Of a stretch of DNA of 64,000 nucleotides, positions 52,656 through 64,000 are shown piece by piece; the first letter of the stretch is position 1, and the number at the start of each line of letters is the position of its first letter. The stretch spans positions 16,415 to 80,414 of the forward strand of contig SMOI01000145.1 of NCBI GenBank assembly GCA_008000375.1. The letters run 5' to 3'. Position numbers and translations under genes: made by a program. The notes below the pieces were generated by a model. It did no database searches. It was not told the DNA's origin and saw nothing but the letters and a program-made list of their open reading frames with translations. Source of the stretch: Poteriospumella lacustris. Taxonomy: Eukaryota > Sar > Chrysophyceae > Chromulinales > Dinobryaceae.

Positions 52656-54576
52656 CTACGAGCACCCACACGACGAGCGACCGCCCAGCTCGCGATTGGC
52701 CAGCGTGACGCCACCCGCCTGGCGCAAGTTCTTCCCCTTCACACCGCTCAGGCCCCGCGAATCCACCAGCTTCTTGACGTCCCGCGTCATCGTGACGAAG
52801 ACGGACTCCACGTTGGAGCCCGACAGCGCCGACGTCTCCAGGAACGGAATGTTGAGCTCGCGGGCGTAGAGCTCGCCCTCCTGCGTCGTCACTTGTCGCT
52901 CGTTGTCGGGCAGGTCGATTTTGTTGCCGACGAGGATCGTGACGAGGTCCTCGCCGCCGAGCTGGCGGGCCCGTTCGTACCAACGCGACACGTGTTCGAA
53001 GGACTCCCGGGAGGACACGTCGTACACCAGCAGACAGCCCTGCGCCCCTCGACTACAGTGCAAACGACAGCGGTGGTTAGACGATGGTGGCGTGGTTGCA
53101 AGAGGCGGCGCACTCACTAGTAGCTGGCGGTGATGGTCGAGAACCGCTCCTGGCCGGCCGTGTCCCAGATCTCGAGTCTGTGCGACGACACAAGGCAACG
53201 TCATCGTGAGCTACATGAGCAATGAAGCGAAGCGACAAGCGGCACGCGACGTACTTGCAGATGGCCTGGTCGACGCGGATCATGCGACTGTTGAAGTCGA
53301 TGCCGACGGTGCTGGCGTAGTTCTTCAGGAAGACGTTCTCGCTGAAGCGCGTGAGGATGGACGACTTGCCCACGGCCGCGTCTCCGATGATGAGGATCTT
53401 GAAGGCGTAGTCGGACGAGGCGCCCTGGCCCACGGTGATGTCGTCGGCCGAGAGGTAGTAGCCGATGTCCAGCGAGCGCAGGTCGTGGAAGGCGTTGTTC
53501 TTCGCGTCGGTGCCGCCGAAGACGAAGACTTTGTTGCCGATCACGTTGAGCGTCGCGTTCGCCACGGGGATCGGCAGATGGGACTCCACGGCGCGCACGC
53601 TGACGGAGGTGTTCGTCTCGGTGTCGAGCAAGAGGAGGTCGTTGTAGAAGGTGGCGTGGTTGAACTTGCCGCCGAAGATCGCGATGGACTTGGCGCCGAT
53701 GACGGCGGAGCTGTGGCCGCTGCGGGGGAAGGGGTTCACGCCCTTGATCGACGGGTGCGTCCACTGCAAGGTCGAGAGGTCGAGCACGTGGAAGGCGACG
53801 TTGGAGGAGCAGGCCTCCGCGAGGTCCTCGCCGTTGTCCACGCCGCCCAGCACGAACACTTTGTTGCCGATCACCTCCATCGTGTGGCGGTAGCGCGGCC
53901 GCGGCTGAATCCCCGACGTGGTCACGTTCTTCCACTCCATATCCACCACGTTGAACGTCCACATGTCGTTCAGCGCCGTCTCGTTGCCCCAGCCTCCGAA
54001 GATGGTCACTTCGTTGGTGCCCGTGCGGCACGCCGTGTGCTCGGCGCGCGGCGGCGGCCGCGACTCTCGCGACGAGTGAACCAGCGGCTTGCTCCACATC
54101 CACTTGTCGGCATTCAGTGTCAAGAAGTAAACGTTCTCGTCCACTTCCTCCTCCACGTTGCCCTTATTGCGCCCGGCCTTGCGGCGATTGCGCATGAAGG
54201 ATCGGCCCCGTGGCTCGTCGTTCACCGCTGAATCCGGCGCGTCGAACTCGAAGGTCTTGCCCGATATCATGCCACCGTAGAACATAATCTTAGGGGGGTG
54301 CATCTCGACCAATGTCGCAGAGTGGCCATAACGGCCACCCGGGTGGTCTTCTTGGTATTCCGCCGCGTCGCTGGGGCACGACCAAAGAAACGTCGTAGTG
54401 TCGTACAAAAACAGCTGATCAAGTCCTTCACCGTATGCGTTAGCTCCTCCATAGATCAACAGCTTGGATCCAATTTGTGTGCAGCTGTGTAAAAAGCACG
54501 GGGCCGGCGTAGATCCTCCTTTCAGAGTCTTTTTGTATTGCAGGAACGACCACTGCACGAGAGGCTTCGGCTCCAT
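52656..54576 (-). CDS. Kelch-repeat protein fused to a Rab-type GTPase
   Basis: Three exons, 54576-53255, 53177-53118 and 53052-52656, with 77- and 65-bp introns, give 592 residues; both splice points lie inside the GTPase, so the fusion is not an artefact of two genes running together. Residues 1 to ~385 hold Kelch repeats (KLLIYGGANAYGEG, VTIFGGWGNETALNDMWTF, KVFVLGGVDNGED, SIAIFGGKFNHATFYNDL, KVFVFGGTDAKNNAFHDL). Then comes a Rab domain: P-loop GDAAVGKSSIL, switch I NYASTVGIDF, DTAGQERFSTI, SYYRGAQGCLLVYDV, GNKIDLP and ETSALSG. The C-terminus SSCGCS offers a prenylation box. The GTPase should cycle on membranes, with the Kelch propeller as a built-in protein-binding head. It converges on the lipocalin gene. 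Confidence 0.94.
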
Positions 54577-55033
54577 AGTGCAGCACAGACGCAAATATCA
54601 GTAGTAAAGAAAACGAATCTCTCGAACCTACGAGCACGGCTATGGAACTGTTGTGACGCAGGTCTTTATTATCTCACGTCTTCTCGATTATTTGAGTTCC
54701 GTTCGACAGAGCAGAGCGAGGGCCCCGAGCGGAGCACGAGCAGGATTGTCGTCGTCGCCGTGTCTCCCTCTGCGTGCATCTGGAAGGATCTGGTATATTC
54801 TGAGTACATTCGTCGTCGTCGTCGTCGTGTCGGTCTCCTGCTGCTGCTCTGCGCTGGCGACGGTTGTGCGTTGTGCATGCACCGCCGCACCTCCGTCATC
54901 GTCTGCCTTGCACATTTCGGTTCGGTCGCTGGACATCTTCTTGCCTCTGACGCGTGTGGGCAACTTCAACGTGCACAATCAGTTCTCATTGCTGTTGTAT
55001 CTGTGAGGAATATATCCACGTACAGCACCGACG
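54577..55033. other. Divergent promoter region
   Basis: This separates the starts of the Kelch-Rab and thioesterase genes. It includes a short GTC repeat near 54808-54825. No gene is seen. Confidence 0.45.
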
Positions 55034-55564
55034 ATGTCGATTTGGAAGCGCGCTTTTACCTTGGACATGCTTCGTCACCGAACGAAGGAGGTGTTGAAGA
55101 CCATGGTTGGTCACGTTGGCATCGAATACACCGCTGTGGGCTCCAACTGGCTTGAGGCAACTATGCCTGTAGATGAGCGAACAATTCAACCATTCGGGAT
55201 ACTGCACGGTGGCGCTTCCGTTGTTCTCGCAGAAACGCTGGGCAGCGTCGCGTCCGTCATGGTTACTGGCGGCGACAAGCAGTGTGTCGGTCTGGACATC
55301 AGCGCCACTCATTTGAGATCTGTGAAGAAGGGCAGCAGCGTTACCGGTCGCGTTACGCCGTTGCGCCTGGGCAAACGCGTGCACGTGTGGGACATCAAGA
55401 TCCACGAAACCGGCAACGAAGCGGCGGGACCCACCTGCATCAGCCGTCTGACAGTCATGGTCAACGACCGACCTCTTGCTAAGCTTGAAGACGGCTCTGA
55501 AACTGTCCTCACCTCTGCGCCGCTGCAAGGCGAGCACCACGGCGGCCACTCGAAGCACCACTGA
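55034..55564 (+). CDS. Hotdog-fold acyl-CoA thioesterase (PaaI/MenI/YdiI type)
   Basis: A single exon of 176 residues from the ATG 55034. The core is a hotdog thioesterase: GIEYTAVGSNWLEATMPVDE, then QPFGILHGGASVVLAETLGS with His58 and Glu67, the latter at the position of the catalytic acid, and GLDISATHLRSVKKGSSV and VHVWDIKIHE. This matches the bacterial DHNA-CoA/aryl-CoA thioesterase group (MenI, YdiI, EntH) rather than animal ACOT13. It cleaves acyl- or aryl-CoA thioesters; the substrate is not readable. There is a basic N-terminal ~20 residues but no clear organelle signal. The His-rich end (HHGGHSKHH) is unusual. An origin by old transfer from bacteria is possible but not demonstrated. 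Confidence 0.9.
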   Translation: MSIWKRAFTLDMLRHRTKEVLKTMVGHVGIEYTAVGSNWLEATMPVDERTIQPFGILHGGASVVLAETLGSVASVMVTGGDKQCVGLDISATHLRSVKKGSSVTGRVTPLRLGKRVHVWDIKIHETGNEAAGPTCISRLTVMVNDRPLAKLEDGSETVLTSAPLQGEHHGGHSKHH

Positions 55565-56731
55565 GGCCGCTTCTTATTTCTCTTGTACTTTACTCTGCTA
55601 TCATTGACCAAGGACGTCGCGTGTCGACTACAGAGCGACTTCCTTCATTGTAATCTTTTGTGATCATTGCTTCCCATGCAAACGAACTGAAACAGACCCG
55701 GCGGCTCGCGTGATGACGAGGCCCCGCTGCTGCCGGATCGCGTCGACAGCCTCAACCGCACCAAATGGTAAATCTTCACAGTGCACAGTCCCCATGTAAT
55801 GGCTCAGGCCGCGATCGCATCGTCAATTGTCCAGCCTGTTACATCGCTACACAGAGCATCGACAGAGCAAAGAGGACAACGAGGGGCAGTGGCGGGCCTT
55901 CGACGCCCCAGGGCTCAATTTGATATCATATTGAATTCTGGGTGGATGCAGCGAGGAACGGGAACGCGTGGACTCGGCGTCGTTATCGTCGTTATCTGCG
56001 CCTATTTTTCATGTAAAATACTCCACAGTCACATGTGGGTGTCATGCGGGGGGGGGGGGAGCCACTCTGTGCCGCGTGGGGGTTTCCCCTTGTTATGCCC
56101 CAAACAAAGCCTCTGTGTGTATGGGGTACCCGGGCTTGCTCTTGCAAAGGGCAGTGTAGTTGACTGTACCTTTACAATGCAAGAGCTGGCGGTTGGTGCA
56201 TGAAACAAGGAGTCCCAGACTAGGTATGAAGAATACAGGTACATTGGAATATCTGGTCGAAAAAGGCGCTTCAGACCTCAGAAAAAGCGGAAGGCGGAGA
56301 GACCGGTTAGACAAACAGGTTCATAAGAGTGTTTTAGACGGTAGGAGGGCCTAGGTAAGTAAGTGTAGGGACGGTGAGACGGAGCCGTTGGGCGGCTGAG
56401 GCGGCGGTGGCGCGGTGGGTGGCGGCGGCGCCTGTGTCGCGGCGGGGGAACGGCGGCGGGGGAACGGCGAGGACCGCCGCGGGCTCGTCGATTGATTTTC
56501 CCCATTTTCGACGGGGCTCTTTGAAGTGCCCGCAGATCCCGCTTGATCGACGGGGCTTCTTGGGAAGAGGCCGAAGTGCAGCCATTGCCAACTCAGGGGC
56601 TCACATTCGACCCCCAGACGAAGAGCGCGAGAGGCGAATCCTCGATCCTGTGGGCGACGGACTTCGCATTTGAAGTGCAACGCGTTTGTGCAACGACATC
56701 TCCAGAAGGCCATCAGAGGCGTTGTGCCCCC
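55565..56731. other. Intergenic, no gene seen; G12 homopolymer
   Basis: It separates the thioesterase stop from the zinc-finger gene start. A run of 12 G occurs at 56048-56059. The zinc-finger frame is open upstream to 56543, but only from a TTG. Other open frames do not look like proteins. Confidence 0.45.
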
Positions 56732-59107
56732 ATGTTGAACAGTGGTTCGTTCAATGGTCGTGAAGGCAGCTCGCTGACCCGAAACGAGAACGGCGACGAG
56801 TCGGCGGCGTCAGCACCGCCACCGACCGGACTGGGCAGCGGCACAGGGCTCGATGCGCTGTCTGCTCCGTTCAATTTCCCGCCCGAGATGATGTCTGCGA
56901 TGGGCTTCCCCTTCTCCCTCGTGCCCGGCTTCTTCGGGTCGCAGCCGTTCCTCGCGGCGGGGGCGCCGCCGCTGTCGGCTGCCGCCTCTGCCGCCGCGTC
57001 GGCACTGGCCTTCCGCCCCGGCGAACTCTTCTTGTCGTCCACGGGCAACTTCCACGACCCGCTGCTGACGCTGTCGTCCGCAGCGTCCGCCTCGCTGCAC
57101 GCGCAGCCGCTGTTTCTGTCGCCGAACGTGCCGCTGGCCGGCGCACCGTCGCTGGCAGCGCCGCCGCTGACGCCGCCGCTGGCGACGGAGGCGTCGAGCT
57201 TTGATTCGAAGGCCGTCAAGCGCGCCAAGGAGAAGTACTTCTGGCTCGAAGTGGTCGGCGACGCGTGTCACTCCGACCGCCAGCAGCAGGCGCAGGCGCA
57301 GGCCGCCGACGGCGTCGCGTCCGACGCGCGGCGGCCGTCGGCGACGGCGTCGGTCGACAACGACCAGGACAGCGACGCAGGCGACGCAGGCGATGCCGCG
57401 GGTGCCAACCCTGCGGCGGCCAACGCGGCGGTGAAGCGCAAGTACCGCCGCATGCGCTGCCTCGTCTGCGCGCGCTTCAACCCGCTGACGCCCTGGGCCA
57501 CGCTCAAGGCGCGCAAGTTCGAGCACGACAGCTTCCGCGACCACGAGGGCTCCATCCACCACCAGCGCGCCATCGACGAGAAGAGGATGCGCGAGGCCAA
57601 TCCGCTGTTTCCCTTTGCGCAGCCGCTCGGCGCCGGCGGCGGAGGCACCGGCGGCGCCGCCGACGGAGCCGCAGCGGCGCGGACGAAGGCGGCGCGGGGG
57701 TCGGGCGCGCCAGCGGCAGCGGCAGCGTCGAGCCCGATGGCGACGGCAGCGCCGCCGTCGGCGATGGATCTGTACTCGGCGGCGGCGGCGGCGACGATGA
57801 TGAGCATGAACAGCTGGCTGTACGCGAGCTGCGACCCCTACCTCACCGCCTCCGCCGCCATGACCTCGGCTTCGCCGTCGCGCAGCAGCAGCACAGCAAC
57901 AGCAACAGCAACAGCTGCAACAGCAGCTCGACGGTGCCCGAGACGACGGCACCGCGGCAGCAGCGACCAGCGGCGGCAACGCGGCGGCGCGGGCGGCGGA
58001 GGCCGCCGCTGGGCGGCCGGCGACCCGCTGACGAGCGCCGCGGCGGGCGCGCGCGGCTGACGAACCCGCCGCTGTTCTTCGCGCCGTACGGCTACTCGCT
58101 GCCCAACGGCTCCCGCCGCCGTTCGCGCTCAGCGATGGCGCCGCGGTCGCCGCGCCGACGACGGGCGCCGACAGCGCCGCCGGCGCCGCGTCGACGTCGA
58201 GGCCGGCGCGCCTCCGCGCGTCCCAACCGCCGCCATCGTCGCACTCGCGCGCGCCGGTGCCGCCCTCGCAGCTGAGCAGCCACCATCGCGCGCAGCGACA
58301 CGCGCACCACGTTCAGCTGGCGACGCGGCCGCCTCGACGCACGCGCTCAACAAGCAGCGCATGATCGTGCTGCCCGACTGGCTGCTGTCGCGCGGCAAGC
58401 TGCGCCACTCGGAGAACTACCTCGCGCGCCAGCTGAGCCAGCCACCGGCGGCCGCCGCGTCCTCCGCCGCCGCGGCGGACGGCGACGGTGCGGACGACGG
58501 CGACGACAGCGAAGACGACGCGGCGGGCGCCGCGATGGCGGTGGACGGCGCCGAAGACGACGACGCGGGCGCCAACGGCGGCGGCAGCGGCAGCGGCGCC
58601 GTGTCCGCGAGCGCCAGCGGCGACGACGCAGCGGCGAAAGCGACGACGACGACGACGGCGACGGCGCCGGCGCCGACGAAGCCGCCGCTGAAGAAGAAGT
58701 ACCGCGACTGCTGCTGCAGGCACTGCGCCGAGTTCCAGCCGGGCACGCCGTGGGCGTCGTGGCGGCCGCGCAAGTTCGAGGTGTCCGTCTTCGCGCTGCA
58801 CGAGAACAGCGTCATCCACCGCCGCGCCGTCGCGATGCACCTCGCCGCGCAGCGACAGCAGCCGCAGCCACCGCCGCCGGCGACGACGTCGTCGTCGGCG
58901 AAGGCGCACGCGACCGCTTCGCCGGCGACGAGTCGTGCGGCGCTGTCGACGCCGGCGTCGCTTGGCGGCAGCGGCGGCCTCGGCAGCGCCCCGGCGACCG
59001 GTCGCCTGGCGGCCCCGCGCGTCAGCCACAGCCTCAGCCACAGCGGCCGCCTCAGCGGCGCCGGCCTCAGCGGCGGCGGTATCCTCGCGACGACGTCGCT
59101 GACGTGA
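56732..59107 (+). CDS. Protein with two TTF-like zinc-finger domains; frame broken between them
   Basis: From the ATG 56732 a Pro/Ala/Ser-rich N-terminus leads to a first finger-like domain near residues 238-285: KRKYRRMRCLVCARFNPLTP followed by ARKFEHDSFRDHEGSIHHQ. A second copy lies near 58690-58840: KKKYRDCCCRHCAEFQPGTP, WASWRPRKFEVSVFALHENS and VIHRRAV. Both show C-x2-C ... F-x2-H-x2-S-x2-H, the TTF/KIAA1586-type pattern of DNA-associated zinc fingers. Between them, coding-like sequence (QQQHSNSNS..., LFFAPYGYSLPNG, SQPPPSSHSRAPV, NKQRMIVLPDWLLSRG) passes through the three frames twice in about 500 bp. Every change looks like one missing base, and the end is again in the frame of the start. 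With those repaired it would be about 790 residues. A nuclear regulatory role is likely. Confidence 0.68.
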
Positions 59108-61139
59108 CGCGGCGCCGGAGCAGCGGCCGGAGGGCGGGGCGAGCGTAGTTAGCGTGGCCTTACAGACCGCGGAGAGCCGCGGCTCGCGATGTAACTTAAC
59201 AACGACTGGCGAAAGTGAAGCGAATGCACGCCACCCGCGGCGGCACGGAAATCGAGAAACAAATGGCGACGCACAGCCGCAGCGACCGCGCGAGACGAGG
59301 CCGGACAGGGCGGCGCGGCGACGCTCAGCGGCCGAGGGGCCGTGCGAGCTGCAACGAGAGACGAGAGACGAGGGGGGGGGGCAACGAATGCGACGTGAGG
59401 GGCGGGGGCGAGTCAGAGATGAGACGGGGGCGCGCGGTGGGGAAACAACGGACACAGGCGGCGCAGGGCGACGCGCCCGGCGGGGAACAAACAGGAGAGA
59501 GAGGGCAGAGGGCAGAGGGACAAGGGACGTGACAGACAAACGATGAAACCGAAGCCGCCGCGGGGCCGGGGCAGCCGCCGCGGCGGGACACAAACAAAGG
59601 CAAAGCGAAACCGACGCGACAGTGAAAGAGCAGTGAAAGCGGACAGCCGCGCGGGGCCGCCGTCGCGAGGGAAACCAACAACGAAGCGAGAACAGACCCA
59701 GCGGGCGACGCGCCATACGAGACACACACGAGACACAACGACGAGAGAAAAACCGAAACCGAAACCGAAACCGACGCGACCCACCGCGGCGACGGGTCGC
59801 CGTCGGCGCGACGACCAGCGCATCGCGGTGGCGCCTCAAACAAACACACACGGAGCTAAGTAACGTACGCAGACCGACGCGGGCGGGCAGTGCCGGCGCC
59901 CGGCGGCCGCTCCTAACACACCGATGCCACGCACACGACTATCACACACAACACGGACACACGCACACGTACTGGGGACCGCGCGCCGCGCGCAGAACGA
60001 CGCGAACCGCTCTGCAACGCGACGGCGGCGGCGACTGCGAGTGCACAGCCCGCGCGACGACGATGCTGCGCCATCGTCGCGCGCAGCTGCGCACGTCGCG
60101 TTAATAATCGAACGGCGACGGCGGCCGGTCGACAGGGCACTCGACGCCGCGGCAGCGACCGCAGCACGCGACCCTGTGACCGGCGATAGACGCCGTCGCC
60201 GCGGGAAGAAAAGGGATGGCGAGGCGATGGCTAACAGAACACGCACTAGGCCCGGGCGCAAGCGCCGCGGACGAAGCAGCGCAGACAAAGGGATAAACTG
60301 GCGGAGGAAGGATCCGCGCGAAGGAACCGCCCATCAAGACACAGCGGGTCGTTGATGGAGCGGGCGCGAGAACGAACGATGGCGCGGTCGCGCGTCCCTC
60401 CGACGACGCGCGCCGCCTTTACTGAACCAATGGAGGCGCCTCGCGGCAGAAGAATCATAATAAAACAGCACCTGGCGAACGAGCGCCACACAGCGCGCTC
60501 GGGTCGCCCTTCATGACACGTCGAATGATTGGGGGGGGGGATACACTGCACAGCGAGCGGACGCGTACGCGGCGGGAGGAGGGCGGACGGGGCCTTACTG
60601 CACCCGCCGCGCTCTCCGCGGCGCCGTTCCGAACAGATGGCGACGTCCGCCGTGTCATAAGCAACAGAACCAGAACAGACACACACACACAGGGCACAAG
60701 GCACAGGGCGAACACGCACAAACCGCGACGGAGACACACACAGCACCGCACCGCAGTCGGAGGCGCCGTCGCACACAGAGGGGGAAACCGTCAGAAACAA
60801 ACAACCGAAAGAAAACGTGCAAACGAAAAACAACGAGGAAGCGCCGGCCGCTCACACAGGGCGATTGACCAGGGCGGGGGATGGGGACACAAAAACGAAT
60901 GAGACGCGTATCCAGTGATACGTCTCGCGGGAGGGAGCAATGGTCTATAGAGGCAGGCAGCTGGTATTGATGGCACGGGTAGGTGGGAGGGGGAAGTGGG
61001 CGAGACACAGAGGGAATGATCGGTCAACGAATAGAATCGCAACAAGCAACGAGCAAGGAAGGCAACGCGAAGGCCAAACACGTTGTGGCGGGCAGGCGGG
61101 CGGGCGGCGCGTCGTTCGTCGCAGAGGTCGACGGGCCGG
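59108..61139. other. 2-kb intergenic block nearly free of T on the plus strand
   Basis: No gene is supported on either strand; open frames on the minus strand are Ser/Arg/Pro/Val/Cys-rich shadows of the skew. In 59281-59820 I count 16 T against 153 A. The T-poor state lasts to about 60,900. It holds G-runs of ~10 at 59372-59381 and near 60530-60540, and CCGAAA repeats at 59753-59773. Both neighbouring genes end here. Confidence 0.7.
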
Positions 61140-61859
61140 CTATTTCAAGACGACGTCGTTGTCGTCATCCTTGATCGATGGAGACGACATCTGCGTTTCG
61201 GAGCAGTGATCAAAGCCTGATTCTTGAAAGAACCGATGGCGATACTGGTCGCGCAAGACTTGATCCGGCGTCTTGAGGTCCTGGTCGGTGGGGCTGACGG
61301 GCGGCCACCAGGTGACCACGTCGGTGTCGTCGTCTTGGGACTCGACCTGCACGAAGAAGTTGCCCAAGCGGTAGAATTGAAGCTGCTCCTCTTCGAAAGG
61401 AGGGATAGATATCTGCAACGGCGCGTCCTTCATCGACGTCGAGGTCCGAGGCGACTTGTGCACAGGTCGCGGGCAGTGCAGCTTGACGTCGTGATCGGTG
61501 AGGTCGATGCTGCCGCTGCCGGTGCGCGTTGATAATACGAACTTGCGCATGCTGTCGCTTCGACTGTGACTGCGACGGAAATCCGTGCTGCGGACGGCGA
61601 TGGAAATAGGCGACATGCTACCAGACAAGGAGCCGCGCGCGAGCTGTTCTTCTGGGGACACAATGTTGACGTTCATGTCTTTGGCAGAGATAAAAGATGG
61701 CGATGGGGGAGCAGGAGCAATTTTTTTCTGGGCAAAAGCAGCAGGAACTGGGACGCTGCTGATATCGACACGTCGAAAATCTCGAAAATCTCGACAGTGG
61801 AAACCGTAAAAATGCGCAGAAAGTTGTCTTGTGAGGAGACGGCAAGTGCAATGACTCAC
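61140..61859 (-). CDS. Unrecognised protein, 5' end uncertain
   Basis: The frame is open from 61859 to the stop at 61140 (up to 239 residues), but it opens at a GTGAGT that is more likely a splice donor than a start. An acceptor (ATATCAG near 61770) could begin the exon. The first in-frame ATG is at 61674-61676. The protein is Ser-rich early (RSHSRSDSMRKFVL), then has a compact segment with LQISIPPFEEEQLQFYRLGN and WWPPVSPTDQD, and ends DDDNDVVLK. No family is recognised. The good codon composition and absence of stops support an exon, but the upstream exon in 61860-62270 is not placed. It would be divergent from DLD. Confidence 0.45.
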   Translation of the reverse strand: MSHCTCRLLTRQLSAHFYGFHCRDFRDFRRVDISSVPVPAAFAQKKIAPAPPSPSFISAKDMNVNIVSPEEQLARGSLSGSMSPISIAVRSTDFRRSHSRSDSMRKFVLSTRTGSGSIDLTDHDVKLHCPRPVHKSPRTSTSMKDAPLQISIPPFEEEQLQFYRLGNFFVQVESQDDDTDVVTWWPPVSPTDQDLKTPDQVLRDQYRHRFFQESGFDHCSETQMSSPSIKDDDNDVVLK

Positions 61860-62271
61860 AGCTCTTCCAGAACTGACACTACGTGGCGGAAAGGTCAGGA
61901 AATTGCGTTGTATCCTTCGCAGAGGTGTTCAAAGGGCAATCGATCCGCCGTCTCCCGCAAATCCACACACGCCCACCACAATTCCCGAAACCGCTCTTGT
62001 CCTCGACACAGACTTTGGGTATTTTGTCAGCCACAGAACTGGGCAGAGCTGGGAACAGATTGAAGTTGCACTCAAACCAGTGAGGTGCGACACACGCGGA
62101 CACTGGGGGTCGGCGTCGTTGTCATGTTCTTGTCGCCGCCGACGGACCTTCCGATGTGGATCGTTGTTCTTGTGTTCGGATGGCTTTGGCTTGGGAAAGC
62201 TTGCACGCCATGAATGAGAGGTCTACAATTGTTAACGTATCTGAAGCTATTCGTCCAATCTTGTGGAAAGA
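61860..62271. other. Divergent region between the unrecognised gene and DLD
   Basis: It should hold the DLD promoter and possibly an upstream exon of the minus-strand gene. An open frame at 62103-61879 (minus) is not convincing. Confidence 0.35.
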
Positions 62272-63904
<1,633 letters not shown>

Positions 63905-64000
63905 GCGACCCCATTGTTATATAGTTTGATTGAGTCCGGGGACGACATGTACAGCTCAGATAAATAGTTACGATCCAACGTAGACGGCGGCACGGCCTGC
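63905..64000. other. 3' flank of DLD to the window end
   Basis: It is AT-rich just after the stop (ATTGTTATATAGTTTG) and holds no gene. Any poly(A) signal would lie here, but none is clear. Confidence 0.4.

Noticed and set aside
59753-59773. CCGAAA repeats as an internal telomere
   Set aside because: Only three to four units inside a generally T-free block, and the unit is not a known telomere repeat.

Overview
This is nuclear DNA of a GC-rich, gene-dense unicellular eukaryote. Genes lie on both strands and are separated by a few hundred bases. Most introns are 60-92 bp with GT..AG ends. The proteins are eukaryote-specific: CCT5 chaperonin, SEC24, OSGEP/KAE1, SDHAF2, NOP9, B9D1, EFCAB10, Rab and RasGEF. 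B9D1, EFCAB10 and a LisH coiled-coil protein suggest a ciliated or flagellated cell. I cannot fix the lineage. A bZIP-like basic region with the core RNREHARATR is of a kind I associate with stramenopiles, but that is weak evidence. Several genes have third codon positions that are almost entirely G or C, and these are mostly intron-poor.

Layout. 1-12 kb: the partial 5' part of an unrecognised low-complexity protein (-), a COX7a-like subunit (+), B9D1 (-), a TOPBP1-like BRCT protein (+), a LisH protein (-) and an inactive-looking PFA-DSP phosphatase homologue (-). 12.3-17.0 kb: a large inverted duplication. Two arms of 2184 bp, 271 bp apart, each carry a complete CCT5 gene with its upstream region, so the two copies converge. 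17.3-32 kb: an HRI1-like protein (-), a giant TIR-SAM-coiled coil-solenoid protein (+), an F-box-like/LRR-like protein (-), a doubtful small gene (+) and SEC24 (+). 32-42 kb: OSGEP (-), SDHAF2 (-), a helical-repeat protein (+), a bZIP-like protein (-), EFCAB10 (+) and a RasGEF (-). 42.6-55.6 kb: NOP9 (+), a PLAC8-PrsW fusion (+), a four-exon HEAT protein (-), a lipocalin (+), a Kelch-Rab fusion (-) and a hotdog thioesterase (+). 56.7-64 kb: a protein with two TTF-like zinc fingers (+), a 2-kb block almost free of T on the + strand, an unrecognised gene (-) and dihydrolipoamide dehydrogenase (+).

The genes are individual housekeeping, signalling and ciliary loci and do not form a pathway cluster. 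COX7a, SDHAF2 and DLD act in mitochondria, CCT5 in cytosolic folding, SEC24 and the Kelch-Rab in membrane traffic, OSGEP in tRNA modification, NOP9 in ribosome assembly, and the BRCT protein probably in the DNA damage response.

A caution on quality: four of the most GC-rich genes (TIR protein, F-box/LRR protein, SEC24, zinc-finger protein) read through only if the frame is shifted, nearly always as if one base were missing. I read this as consensus deletions in the assembly rather than biology, and flag each place.
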